From: Acidobacteriota bacterium
GTDB lineage: Bacteria > Acidobacteriota > Terriglobia > Terriglobales > Acidobacteriaceae
Length of the DNA stretch: 5,433 bases
Reading direction: 5' to 3'
NCBI GenBank assembly: GCA_021778815.1
Contig: JAJYBW010000249.1
Span: 1-5,433, forward strand
The notes below the pieces were generated by a model. It did not search any database. It was not told the origin of the DNA and worked only from the letters and a program-made list of their open reading frames with translations. This document shows positions 1-5,433 of the stretch, in pieces; position 1 is the first letter of the stretch; each line of letters opens with the position of its first letter. The translations under genes and the position numbers were made by a program.

Positions 1-101
1 CTCCGTGCTGGCCGTAAACATCTCCGCAATCATCGCAGACTTCACCCATTTCTGGCCGATTTTCTTGGTGTCGAACTCGGTACACCGGATGAAGGATTCA
101 T
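1..101 (-). other. possible 5' part of a divergent gene, running off the left edge
   Basis: On the minus strand, the frame aligned with triplets 1-3, 4-6 and so on is open through this stretch. Its codons from about position 96 down to 1 have G or C in the third position in 26 of 32 cases, and the composition is protein-like (it includes the string EFDTKKIGQKWVKSAMIAEM). The competing plus-strand frame, which ends at TAG 112-114, has only 14 of 37 G/C third positions, so the minus frame is the better coding candidate. The start is unresolved. In-frame choices are GTG at 45-43 or ATG at 33-31, the latter preceded by GGTGA at a usable distance. An ATG at 101-99 has a better Shine-Dalgarno (GGAAGG) but lies in a different frame and stops after 16 codons. 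I recognise no family. Confidence 0.3.
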
Positions 102-117
102 CTTCCTTCCATAGAAT

Positions 118-122
118 AGGAG
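118..122 (+). promoter_or_regulatory. ribosome binding site that decides the start of the secreted protein gene
   Basis: AGGAG lies two bases before the ATG at 125. The spacing is shorter than usual, but it is the only Shine-Dalgarno-like match near a start codon that also gives a proper signal peptide. It is the reason to prefer 125 over the GTG at position 5, which would add 40 residues ahead of the signal peptide. Confidence 0.5.
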
Positions 123-124
123 CT

Positions 125-2581
125 ATGAATTGGCGTACCTGGTTTCGCGCAGGTCTTCCTGCGGTTACGATGCTGGTCTTGGTGTCATCGTTGGCTTCCG
201 CTGCCACGGCCCCATTTGATCTGCCGGGACCGCGACTGGAAATCACCATCACCCGCGCCGGCAGGAGCCTGCCCATCTCCCAGGTTCCAAACCTGCAGGC
301 TGGCGACGAAATGTGGCTGCATCCCGACCTGCCCGCCAATGAATCCATTCACTATCTGCTGATTTCAGTTTTCCTCCGAGGCTCGTTGAACCCTCCGCCC
401 GACGATTGGTTCACCAAGGTCGAAGCCTGGAAACCGCAGGTGCAACGGAACGGGGTCAACATTCATGTTCCAGACGGAGCATTGGAAGCGTTGATTTTCT
501 GGGCCCCGGAGACCGGCGGCGGTTTCACCACGGTACGAACCGCAGTGCGCTCGCGTCCCGGGGTGTTCGTACGCGCGGCCCAGGACTTGTACGCCGCCGA
601 CCTCACCCGCTCCCGCCTGGATGCCTATATCGACGCAGTCAAGAAGATTTCCAGCACCGATCCGACCCGGCTGGAGGCGCGCTCCAAGTTGCTGTCCCAG
701 ACCCTCTACCTGAAGATCAACACCGCATGTTTCGATCTGGCTCCCGACCAGCAGGAAGCCTGTCTGATCCAGAATCCTGACAACCTGGTGCTGAACGACG
801 CGCAGAGCCAATCGATGGTCACCGCGCTGACCTCGGGCGCAGCAGGCGACATGATCAATCAGATCAGCGCCTCCACAGCTGCCGGCGGCGGCCTGTACAG
901 TCCCTATGTCGGCGCGGTGGTGGATATGGTGCGCATTATGGGCAGCCTGCACACCGCACAATATGCCTACATCCCGGCGCTGTCGGTGAGTGATGACGGC
1001 GCAATTGAACTCAAGCTGAGCAGCCCTCCCTCCTTCAGCAATCCCAAATCCGTGATGGTGGCGAGTTTGCCGCCCGTTGCACCGGTGCATTTCCCGTTGC
1101 TGCGCGCTGTGCATCCGGAGGAACTGCTTTGCCTCGAGAAACCCAAACTGGTGCTATCGGTGGAGGGGGCTCCGCTGGTCTTTTCCACGAAATATGCGCA
1201 CGGCCTTGTGCTGCACGTACAGGATTCCGCAGGCCGCTCGGTGGACCTGCCCGCCACCGCCAATGCGGAGCGCGGCGGCTTTGTGGTGGATGCCCGAGCC
1301 CTGCAGGCTTCAAGCGTCTCCGGCACCGTGACCGGTCAACTACGGGGCGACTGGGGCTTCGATCCGTGGAACGGCCCCGATTTCGCGTTCACCAATTCCC
1401 ATCCGCAGGAGTGGACATTTGCAGCGGGTGAAACCAGCTCGGTCACCGCGGCAGACAAAATATCGCTGCACCTGCAGGCGGACAGCGTTGTCTGCGTCCA
1501 GGGAGTCACCGTAGCGACGCCGCAGGGAAAGGTAGAAAAAGCGGTAATCACCCGCACTCCGCCCAGGCTGCTGGAAGTCAATCTGCCGGTGACCAAATCG
1601 TCACAGGGCGTGTACACCTTGATGGTCGCCGAATATGGCCAAACCAAAGCTGAGAAGGTGCCAGTCCACGTCTATCCGCCTTCCGCCGTGGTCAGCGGAC
1701 TGATTCTGCACGCCGGCGACGATCAGGCGGTGATGACGGGAACTCACTTGCAGGAAGTGACTTCCGTCGAAATCGCGGGGACCATGTTTCACGCCGGCTT
1801 GCTCAAACACAGCAGCACAGACGACGAGCTGCAGTTGAAGACATCGACAAATCTGGCCGGCTCGAAAGTTTTTGTCGAAGATGCAAACATGACAGCCCAC
1901 GTTCATTTGAAAGATGAACGCGTGTTGGATCTTCCAGTGACCATTGCCCCAGCGCGTCCACAGGTCCAGCTGCTCAGCAAGAGTATCTCCGTCACTCCCG
2001 GCGCCAGTTCCGCGTTTATCCATTTAGGGAATGAAAATGATTTGCCGCAATACGGTCACCTCAACTTCTTTTTAAAGTCTGTAGCGCCTCCGCAATTTCC
2101 TCGAGACCAGACCATTGAAGTGGGCGCAACCGACGGCGGCTTTGTCACTTCCCTGAGTCTCGCCAACAACTCGCTGACTTTACAAGACGTACAGACGGTT
2201 TTCGCCACCCTCGATCCCGCCAAGGCCTTTGGCTCGTCAGCCTTCGGGCCGCTGCGGTTCCGTCCAGTTACGGCGGCAGGAGTACCAGGCGACTGGCAAC
2301 CACTGGCGAACCTGGTGCGTTTGCCGGTGTTAAAGCATGTGGATTGCCCATCGAATCCCGCGGAACTTTGCACGCTGACCGGCGACAACCTTTTCCTGAT
2401 TGATTCGATTTCGGACTCTCCGCAATTCTTGCTTCCGACCAGCGTGCCCCTGGGATTTGCCGGCAACACCATGAAAGTGCCGCGGCCCAATGGGACGACC
2501 CTGTATCTGAAGCTGCGCGATGATCCGGCGACGGTCGACCTGGTTTCGCTGCCGGTGATGCCGGTAGCCGACTTAAATTAG
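125..2581 (+). CDS. large Sec-secreted protein of unknown function, beta-rich with IPT/TIG-like segments
   Basis: I do not recognise a named family for this 818-residue protein. Residues 1-26 form a classical signal peptide: charged start (MNWRTWFR), hydrophobic core (VTMLVLV) and an ASA cleavage site after A26. There is no twin-arginine pair and no lipobox cysteine, so Sec export with signal peptidase I cleavage is expected, to periplasm or outside. Residues about 30-145 look like a mixed alpha/beta domain, and about 150-275 are more helical. From about 285 to the end, strand-rich segments alternate with proline and glycine turns. Two segments, MTGTHLQEVTSVEIAG (from residue 537) and LTGDNLFLIDSIS (from 751), resemble the opening strands of IPT/TIG-type Ig-like folds. 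The mature protein has exactly six cysteines (C202, C213, C336, C457, C741, C749). No catalytic motif, membrane anchor or sorting signal is visible at the C-terminus. A cell-surface or periplasmic structural or binding role is inference only. The gene stands alone, 121 bases before the next one. Confidence 0.85.
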   Translation: MNWRTWFRAGLPAVTMLVLVSSLASAATAPFDLPGPRLEITITRAGRSLPISQVPNLQAGDEMWLHPDLPANESIHYLLISVFLRGSLNPPPDDWFTKVEAWKPQVQRNGVNIHVPDGALEALIFWAPETGGGFTTVRTAVRSRPGVFVRAAQDLYAADLTRSRLDAYIDAVKKISSTDPTRLEARSKLLSQTLYLKINTACFDLAPDQQEACLIQNPDNLVLNDAQSQSMVTALTSGAAGDMINQISASTAAGGGLYSPYVGAVVDMVRIMGSLHTAQYAYIPALSVSDDGAIELKLSSPPSFSNPKSVMVASLPPVAPVHFPLLRAVHPEELLCLEKPKLVLSVEGAPLVFSTKYAHGLVLHVQDSAGRSVDLPATANAERGGFVVDARALQASSVSGTVTGQLRGDWGFDPWNGPDFAFTNSHPQEWTFAAGETSSVTAADKISLHLQADSVVCVQGVTVATPQGKVEKAVITRTPPRLLEVNLPVTKSSQGVYTLMVAEYGQTKAEKVPVHVYPPSAVVSGLILHAGDDQAVMTGTHLQEVTSVEIAGTMFHAGLLKHSSTDDELQLKTSTNLAGSKVFVEDANMTAHVHLKDERVLDLPVTIAPARPQVQLLSKSISVTPGASSAFIHLGNENDLPQYGHLNFFLKSVAPPQFPRDQTIEVGATDGGFVTSLSLANNSLTLQDVQTVFATLDPAKAFGSSAFGPLRFRPVTAAGVPGDWQPLANLVRLPVLKHVDCPSNPAELCTLTGDNLFLIDSISDSPQFLLPTSVPLGFAGNTMKVPRPNGTTLYLKLRDDPATVDLVSLPVMPVADLN

Positions 2582-2702
2582 CGGCCAAGCACAAGATAGA
2601 TGGCAGGTCTCCGCCGGTTTTGAAGGTGCGGTGGAAACGAACGCGACTGCGATAAGCATTTGCCTGCGTCCAGATTTCCTCGCGCACTGCTACCCTTGAG
2701 CT
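2582..2702. other. intergenic region without a clear terminator
   Basis: These 121 bases lie between the secreted protein gene and the DUF3806-like gene. I see only a weak CCGC/GCGG pair (2611-2614 with 2628-2631, loop of 13) and no T-run, so no confident terminator. GATAAG at 2651-2656 is a four-of-six match to a -10 box but has no properly spaced -35. Read-through from the upstream gene is possible. Confidence 0.4.
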
Positions 2703-3152
2703 ATGGCTGATTTCCAATCCATTGCCGAAATGATGCAAAGCTGCGCGGATCGCGCCGTCGAGATCGCGCACCACCAGTTTGGATTTGAGCTCGATTACTC
2801 GGAAGAAAGTCTCCAGTCCCTGGAAACGATTCTCGCCAGCGTCAGTACCAGCCTGAATCTCTTGGAAAATGACCAGGTCGAAGAACAGGTCAAGTTGTGG
2901 GGCGGCTATCTCGGCGAAGTGGTGCGTCGCTACTGGAATGGCGGGTGGGACCTGATCCAATATCCGGGCGGCAACTCCGCCGTGCCCACCCTGTTGGTCT
3001 CAGGATCGCAGCTCTATCCTTTGATGAAGGTCTATCGCCGGCTGACCATCGGCGACCGGGAGAACATCTGGGAGTTTTATCAGCGAATCCGAAACCATCT
3101 TTCCACCGTACATCCCTTAGACGGATCTCGAGACGCGGCCGATACCCAATAG
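2703..3152 (+). CDS. small cytoplasmic protein, DUF3806-like, function unknown
   Basis: This is a 149-residue protein without a signal peptide or membrane segment. The N-terminal half is predicted helical (MADFQSIAEMMQSCADRAVE, then SEESLQSLETILASVS at 33-48). The core LWGGYLGEVVRRYWNGGWD at 65-83 is the recognisable part. A helix carrying G-x-Y-x-G-E-V-x-R-R followed by a GGW turn is what I associate with the DUF3806 family, whose members are short and uncharacterised; this assignment is from memory. The C-terminal part has a strand-like segment (VPTLLVSGSQLYPLMKVYRR, about 93-112) and a helix (ENIWEFYQRIRNHL). The start at 2703 is preceded only by a weak TTGAG match, so translation may be modest. 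Some small proteins of this shape are immunity-like, but no toxin gene is adjacent, so I do not propose that role. Confidence 0.75.
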   Translation: MADFQSIAEMMQSCADRAVEIAHHQFGFELDYSEESLQSLETILASVSTSLNLLENDQVEEQVKLWGGYLGEVVRRYWNGGWDLIQYPGGNSAVPTLLVSGSQLYPLMKVYRRLTIGDRENIWEFYQRIRNHLSTVHPLDGSRDAADTQ

Positions 3153-3218
3153 CCCACTTCTTGAAGTCCTTCAACACATCGGATCACGACTTTCATGGAC
3201 CGAATTCGGGTTCAGTCC

Positions 3219-3267
3219 TTGACCTACACGCGGTGCGCGATTGTGCGACAATACGATTGAGTAGACT
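3219..3267 (+). promoter_or_regulatory. candidate tatA promoter zone
   Basis: TTGACC at 3219-3224 is a good -35-like hexamer, but the best downstream -10 match, GACAAT at 3247-3252, leaves a spacer of 22 bases, which is too long for a standard sigma-70 promoter. An alternative is TTGTGC (3241-3246) with TAGACT (3262-3267) and a short 15-base spacer. Neither pair is convincing alone; the promoter is probably here, but its exact elements are not settled. ATTGT-gcg-ACAAT overlaps both candidates, which would suit an operator. Confidence 0.25.
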
Positions 3268-3269
3268 AA

Positions 3270-3290
3270 GCAGGCGACGAAGAGGCCTGC
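3270..3290 (+). promoter_or_regulatory. stem-loop directly before the tatA Shine-Dalgarno
   Basis: GCAGGC (3270-3275) pairs perfectly with GCCTGC (3285-3290) around a nine-base loop. The Shine-Dalgarno GGGAG starts at the very next base (3291-3295), eight bases before the ATG at 3304. A GC-rich hairpin abutting the ribosome binding site could stabilise the 5' end of the message or modulate initiation. There is no T-run, so it is not an intrinsic terminator. Confidence 0.45.
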
Positions 3291-3303
3291 GGGAGAACAA
3301 CAT

Positions 3304-3504
3304 ATGGGTGACCTCTTACAACCCTGGCACTTGGTAGTGATTCTGGTGGTAGCGCTTCTGATCTTTGGACCGAGCAAGCTTCCCGGCCTGGGTAAGGGTC
3401 TGGGCGAAGGCATCAAGGGATTTAAAGAAGGCATCAAAGGCATCGGCAATTCCGATGACGCCGATAAAACGGATACCACGAAGACGACGACCGAAGTGAA
3501 GTAG
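3304..3504 (+). CDS. tatA: Sec-independent protein translocase subunit TatA/TatE family
   Basis: This 66-residue protein has the full TatA layout: a short N-terminus outside the membrane, one transmembrane helix (about residues 8-20, [13 protein letters not shown]), the hallmark FG pair at 21-22 with the PSKLP hinge (23-27), a glycine-rich amphipathic helix (28-48), and a polar, charged, threonine-rich tail. In the Tat system TatA oligomerises in the inner membrane to move folded twin-arginine substrates recruited by TatBC. The short length and short tail favour TatA/E over TatB. The start is fixed by GGGAG at 3291-3295 with eight-base spacing. No tatB or tatC is adjacent, so the receptor subunits must be encoded elsewhere. 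The gene is bounded by large gaps and a terminator-like hairpin, suggesting a monocistronic unit. The amphipathic helix carries a glycine at roughly every second to fourth position, more than in the E. coli protein. Confidence 0.95.
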   Translation: MGDLLQPWHLVVILVVALLIFGPSKLPGLGKGLGEGIKGFKEGIKGIGNSDDADKTDTTKTTTEVK

Positions 3505-3583
3505 TTCCTGGAACCGCCAGTCGGACACTCCGGAAAGCAGCTGTTGGAATCGCCTGGTTCAACCCGGAATTGGATTTCTCTGC

Positions 3584-3611
3584 AAGAGCCGCACATCTTC
3601 GTGCGGCTCTT
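3584..3611 (+). terminator. strong hairpin, probable transcription terminator of tatA
   Basis: AAGAGCCGCAC (3584-3594) and GTGCGGCTCTT (3601-3611) form a perfect 11-base-pair stem around a six-base loop (ATCTTC). It lies 79 bases after the tatA stop codon and 73 bases before the next start. The downstream side ends in TTCGCATTT, not a clean T-run, so termination may be only partly intrinsic, or the hairpin may also protect the 3' end of the message. Position and stability make it the likely boundary between tatA and the radical SAM gene. Confidence 0.7.
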
Positions 3612-3684
3612 CGCATTTCAGGATAAGTAGAACTGCTGTATTGCTTTGTATTTTTGGTAGTCGAAATGTCAGGACGCAAGAACG
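3612..3684 (+). promoter_or_regulatory. AT-rich leader of the radical SAM gene, probable promoter region
   Basis: After the hairpin the sequence becomes noticeably AT-richer (3631-3667), including two TGTATT strings at 3637-3642 and 3647-3652, each a four-of-six match to a -10 box. I cannot pair either with a good -35 at normal spacing. AGGA at 3671-3674, ten bases before the ATG at 3685, is the likely ribosome binding site. A separate promoter here is an inference from the terminator upstream and the base composition. Confidence 0.3.
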
Positions 3685-5433
3685 ATGGAATTTGACCTGG
3701 TCCTACTTCACCCTCCGAGTTTCTACGACTTCAGGAAGACCAATCAATTCCGTGGCCCCATCAGCGACGTCGTTCCCTCCAGTTCTGTCTTCGACATGTA
3801 CCCGATCGGTTTTACCAGCATCGCTGGATACCTGGAGCGATTTGGCCATCGCGTCAAGATCGTCAACCTGGCCGCCCGCATGGTGCACAACCGCCGCTTC
3901 GATGTAGAAAAAAAGACTCGCGGCCTCAAGTCGTCCGCCTTCGGCATCTCCCTGCACTGGCTGCCGCACGCCCAGGGAAGCATCGAAATTGCCAGGCTGG
4001 TGAAGAAATACCATCCTGACGTGCCAGTCATCTTCGGCGGCCTCTCCTCCACCTATTACCATCGCGAATTGATGCAGCACGACTGCGTGGATTTCGTCAT
4101 GCGCGGGGACTCCACCGAAAGTTCCATGTTGACGTTAATCGATGAGATCAAATCTGGAGCCGTCGATTTTTCAACCGTGCCGAACCTGACCTGGAAGCGC
4201 GACGGAAAAGTGTTTGTAAACCCGTTCGGCCCCTCGCCCGCGAATCTCGACGACATCGACATTCCCGACTATCGCTATGCGATGCGGTCGGTGTTTCAAT
4301 ATCGCAGCCTGCTGGATGCGCTGCCCTACGAGGGCTGGCTCAGCTATCCACTCAGCGCCTTGCTCACCATGCGAGGATGCACCCAGGATTGCGCTCTCTG
4401 CGGAGGATCGCGCAGCGCCTACTCCTTCAATTGCGCGCGCACCAAGCCGTCCATGCGCTCGCCGGCAAAGCTGATGCAGGATATTGAATGCATCCAGCGC
4501 TTCTGCCGCACGCCCATCTTTGTGATCGGCGACATTCGCCAGGGCGGAACCAAGTATGTCGACGAGTTTCTGGAGCGAGTCTGCGCCCTGCGACCCAGCA
4601 ACGAGCTGGTCTTCGAATTGTTCTGGGGCGCGAACGATGACTTCTTCCAGAAGGTGCAGCGCACCGTCCGCAAGTACAGCCTGGAGATTACGCTGGAAAG
4701 CGCCGACGAGGACGTACGCCGCAAGAATGGAAAATTCCCCTGTACCAATCAGGAGATCATTCAGCTGGTGCGATCGGCACTCGACCATGGCTGCAGAAAG
4801 CTCGACATCTTTTTTATGGTCGGCCTGCCCCACCAGACCTACGAGAGCTCGATGCGCAACATCGATTTCTGCGAAGAGATTCACCAGGCCTGCGATTGCG
4901 ATAAGCGCCTGTGCTACTTCGTCGCACCCCTGGCGCCCTTTCTCGATCCCGCCAGCCGCGCGTTTGAACATCCGGAACAATTCGGCCTGAAGCGGCTGGC
5001 CGATTCGCTGCAAGATCACATCCGCCACTTCTCCGCGCCATCGTGGGAGTTCATCCTGAATTACGAAACCGATTTGCTGAGCCGCGAGCAAATCGTCAAA
5101 ACCATGTACGCCAGCCTGGATAAGCTGAATAACTTCAAGCTGCAATATGGTTTGATCGCGCCGGATGTCCACGACAGGATTGCTGGAGAAATTGTCGATT
5201 CGCTCGCCTACATGGAGTTGGTGCGAAATGCAGTGCGCGACGGAACGCCGCTGGAGGACTTGCCGCAATTTATCGAGTCGGAACACGGCACCACCCGCAC
5301 CCAGCGAGAGCTTCGCTGGAAGGTGAAACACCGCTACCCCAATCTGTTTTCGCTCTCCATGGTCGGGATGAAATTGCTGGCGGAGGAAGCCCGCGCCATG
5401 GTTCTGCGCCGCGCGTCGCCGCTGCAGTGGGCC
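3685..5433 (+). CDS. B12-binding domain/radical SAM protein, 3' end outside the window
   Basis: The frame is open for 583 codons from ATG 3685 to the right edge. Residues 1-160 look like a cobalamin-binding Rossmann-type domain: an LVLLHPP start, MYPIGFTSIAGYLERFGH (38-55), HWLPHAQGS (91-99), VIFGGLSS (115-122) and VDFVMRGD (135-142). The classical D-x-H-x-x-G cobalamin motif is absent, as in many B12-radical SAM proteins. The radical SAM core follows: RGCTQDCALCGG gives the [4Fe-4S] ligands C232, C236 and C239, with IGDIRQGG at 281-288, LESADEDVR at 337-345 and the GLP turn at 380-382. PLAPFLDPASRAF (from 415) and the helical C-terminal region complete it. The enzyme should cleave S-adenosylmethionine reductively in the cytosol; the substrate is unknown, with methyl transfer typical of some relatives. 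It most resembles, from memory, the Ta0216-type family (TIGR04190). Its usual length suggests only a short tail is missing. It probably has its own promoter after the tatA hairpin. Confidence 0.93.
   Translation, partial: MEFDLVLLHPPSFYDFRKTNQFRGPISDVVPSSSVFDMYPIGFTSIAGYLERFGHRVKIVNLAARMVHNRRFDVEKKTRGLKSSAFGISLHWLPHAQGSIEIARLVKKYHPDVPVIFGGLSSTYYHRELMQHDCVDFVMRGDSTESSMLTLIDEIKSGAVDFSTVPNLTWKRDGKVFVNPFGPSPANLDDIDIPDYRYAMRSVFQYRSLLDALPYEGWLSYPLSALLTMRGCTQDCALCGGSRSAYSFNCARTKPSMRSPAKLMQDIECIQRFCRTPIFVIGDIRQGGTKYVDEFLERVCALRPSNELVFELFWGANDDFFQKVQRTVRKYSLEITLESADEDVRRKNGKFPCTNQEIIQLVRSALDHGCRKLDIFFMVGLPHQTYESSMRNIDFCEEIHQACDCDKRLCYFVAPLAPFLDPASRAFEHPEQFGLKRLADSLQDHIRHFSAPSWEFILNYETDLLSREQIVKTMYASLDKLNNFKLQYGLIAPDVHDRIAGEIVDSLAYMELVRNAVRDGTPLEDLPQFIESEHGTTRTQRELRWKVKHRYPNLFSLSMVGMKLLAEEARAMVLRRASPLQWA

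Larger units (their letters stand above)
3153..3303. other. palindrome-rich intergenic region upstream of tatA
   Basis: These 151 bases contain no plausible gene but four perfect inverted repeats: TTGAAG-tc-CTTCAA (3161-3174), CCGAATTCGG (3200-3209), ATTGT-gcg-ACAAT (3240-3252), and a six-base stem at 3270-3290. The first overlaps a second perfect repeat, ACTTC-tt-GAAGT (3156-3167). The region should contain the tatA promoter and possibly operators. Confidence 0.6.

Noticed and set aside
1..114. 3' end of an upstream plus-strand gene stopping at TAG 112-114
   Set aside because: It is open for 37 codons, but its third positions are only 38% G/C, unlike the other genes here; the opposite strand looks more coding-like. 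It cannot be fully excluded without more sequence.
112..117. TAGAAT as a -10 box for the secreted protein gene
   Set aside because: It ends only seven bases before the start codon, directly abuts the Shine-Dalgarno, and has no -35 at normal distance.
5..124. N-terminal extension of the secreted protein from GTG at position 5
   Set aside because: It would place 40 residues ahead of a clear signal peptide, has no Shine-Dalgarno in view, and overlaps the likely divergent coding signal.
365..1114. A 249-codon minus-strand open frame
   Set aside because: It is antisense to the secreted protein gene, with a His/Gln/Arg/Gly-heavy composition typical of shadow frames and no motif.
2268..2960. A 230-codon minus-strand open frame spanning the gap between the first two genes
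   Set aside because: It overlaps two better-supported plus-strand genes, has low-complexity composition, and lacks any family motif.
2897..3337. A 146-codon plus-strand open frame overlapping the DUF3806-like gene and the start of tatA
   Set aside because: It conflicts with both genes and has an Arg/Ser-rich shadow composition; tatA is unmistakable in its own frame.
4171..5331. A 386-codon open frame on the minus strand
   Set aside because: It lies wholly antisense to the radical SAM gene, whose plus-strand frame contains the ordered family motifs. The minus reading shows no recognisable motif and is a shadow produced by GC-rich codons.
3304..5433. A functional Tat-plus-radical-SAM system
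   Set aside because: The two genes are separated by a terminator-like hairpin and 180 bases, and the radical SAM protein has no export signal. Adjacency alone does not support a shared function.

Overview
The window looks like a chromosomal, housekeeping-type stretch from a moderately GC-rich bacterium. The best guess is an acidobacterium (Terriglobia/Koribacter-like). This rests on the general character of the proteins: a large Sec-secreted protein of unknown function, a lone glycine-rich TatA, and a B12-binding-type radical SAM protein of a kind I associate with Acidobacteriota, Chloroflexota and archaea. It is an inference from memory, not a database result. No rRNA, tRNA, CRISPR array, insertion sequence, integrase or phage gene is visible.

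Layout: positions 1-124 are a short leader that probably also holds the 5' part of a divergent minus-strand gene. Positions 125-2581 encode an 818-residue secreted, mostly beta-type protein with a clear signal peptide and six cysteines spaced as three pairs. Positions 2703-3152 encode a 149-residue cytoplasmic protein resembling DUF3806-type proteins. Positions 3153-3303 are an intergenic region unusually rich in small perfect inverted repeats, ending in a stem-loop next to the Shine-Dalgarno of tatA (3304-3504). A strong 11-bp hairpin at 3584-3611 closes the tatA unit. From 3685 to the right edge runs a long open frame on the plus strand (583 codons, no stop). It encodes a B12-binding-domain/radical SAM protein with an intact C-x3-C-x2-C cluster motif, and its 3' end lies outside the window.

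All four confident genes point the same way. The gaps of 121, 151 and 180 bases, and the terminator after tatA, argue for separate or weakly coupled transcription units rather than one operon. There is no visible biochemical link between the genes: the large secreted protein has a Sec-type rather than twin-arginine signal, so it is not an obvious Tat substrate, and the radical SAM enzyme is cytosolic. The most interesting items are the orphan B12/radical SAM enzyme, the uncharacterised secreted protein, and the palindrome-rich tatA leader. I see no convincing evidence of a new multi-gene system.
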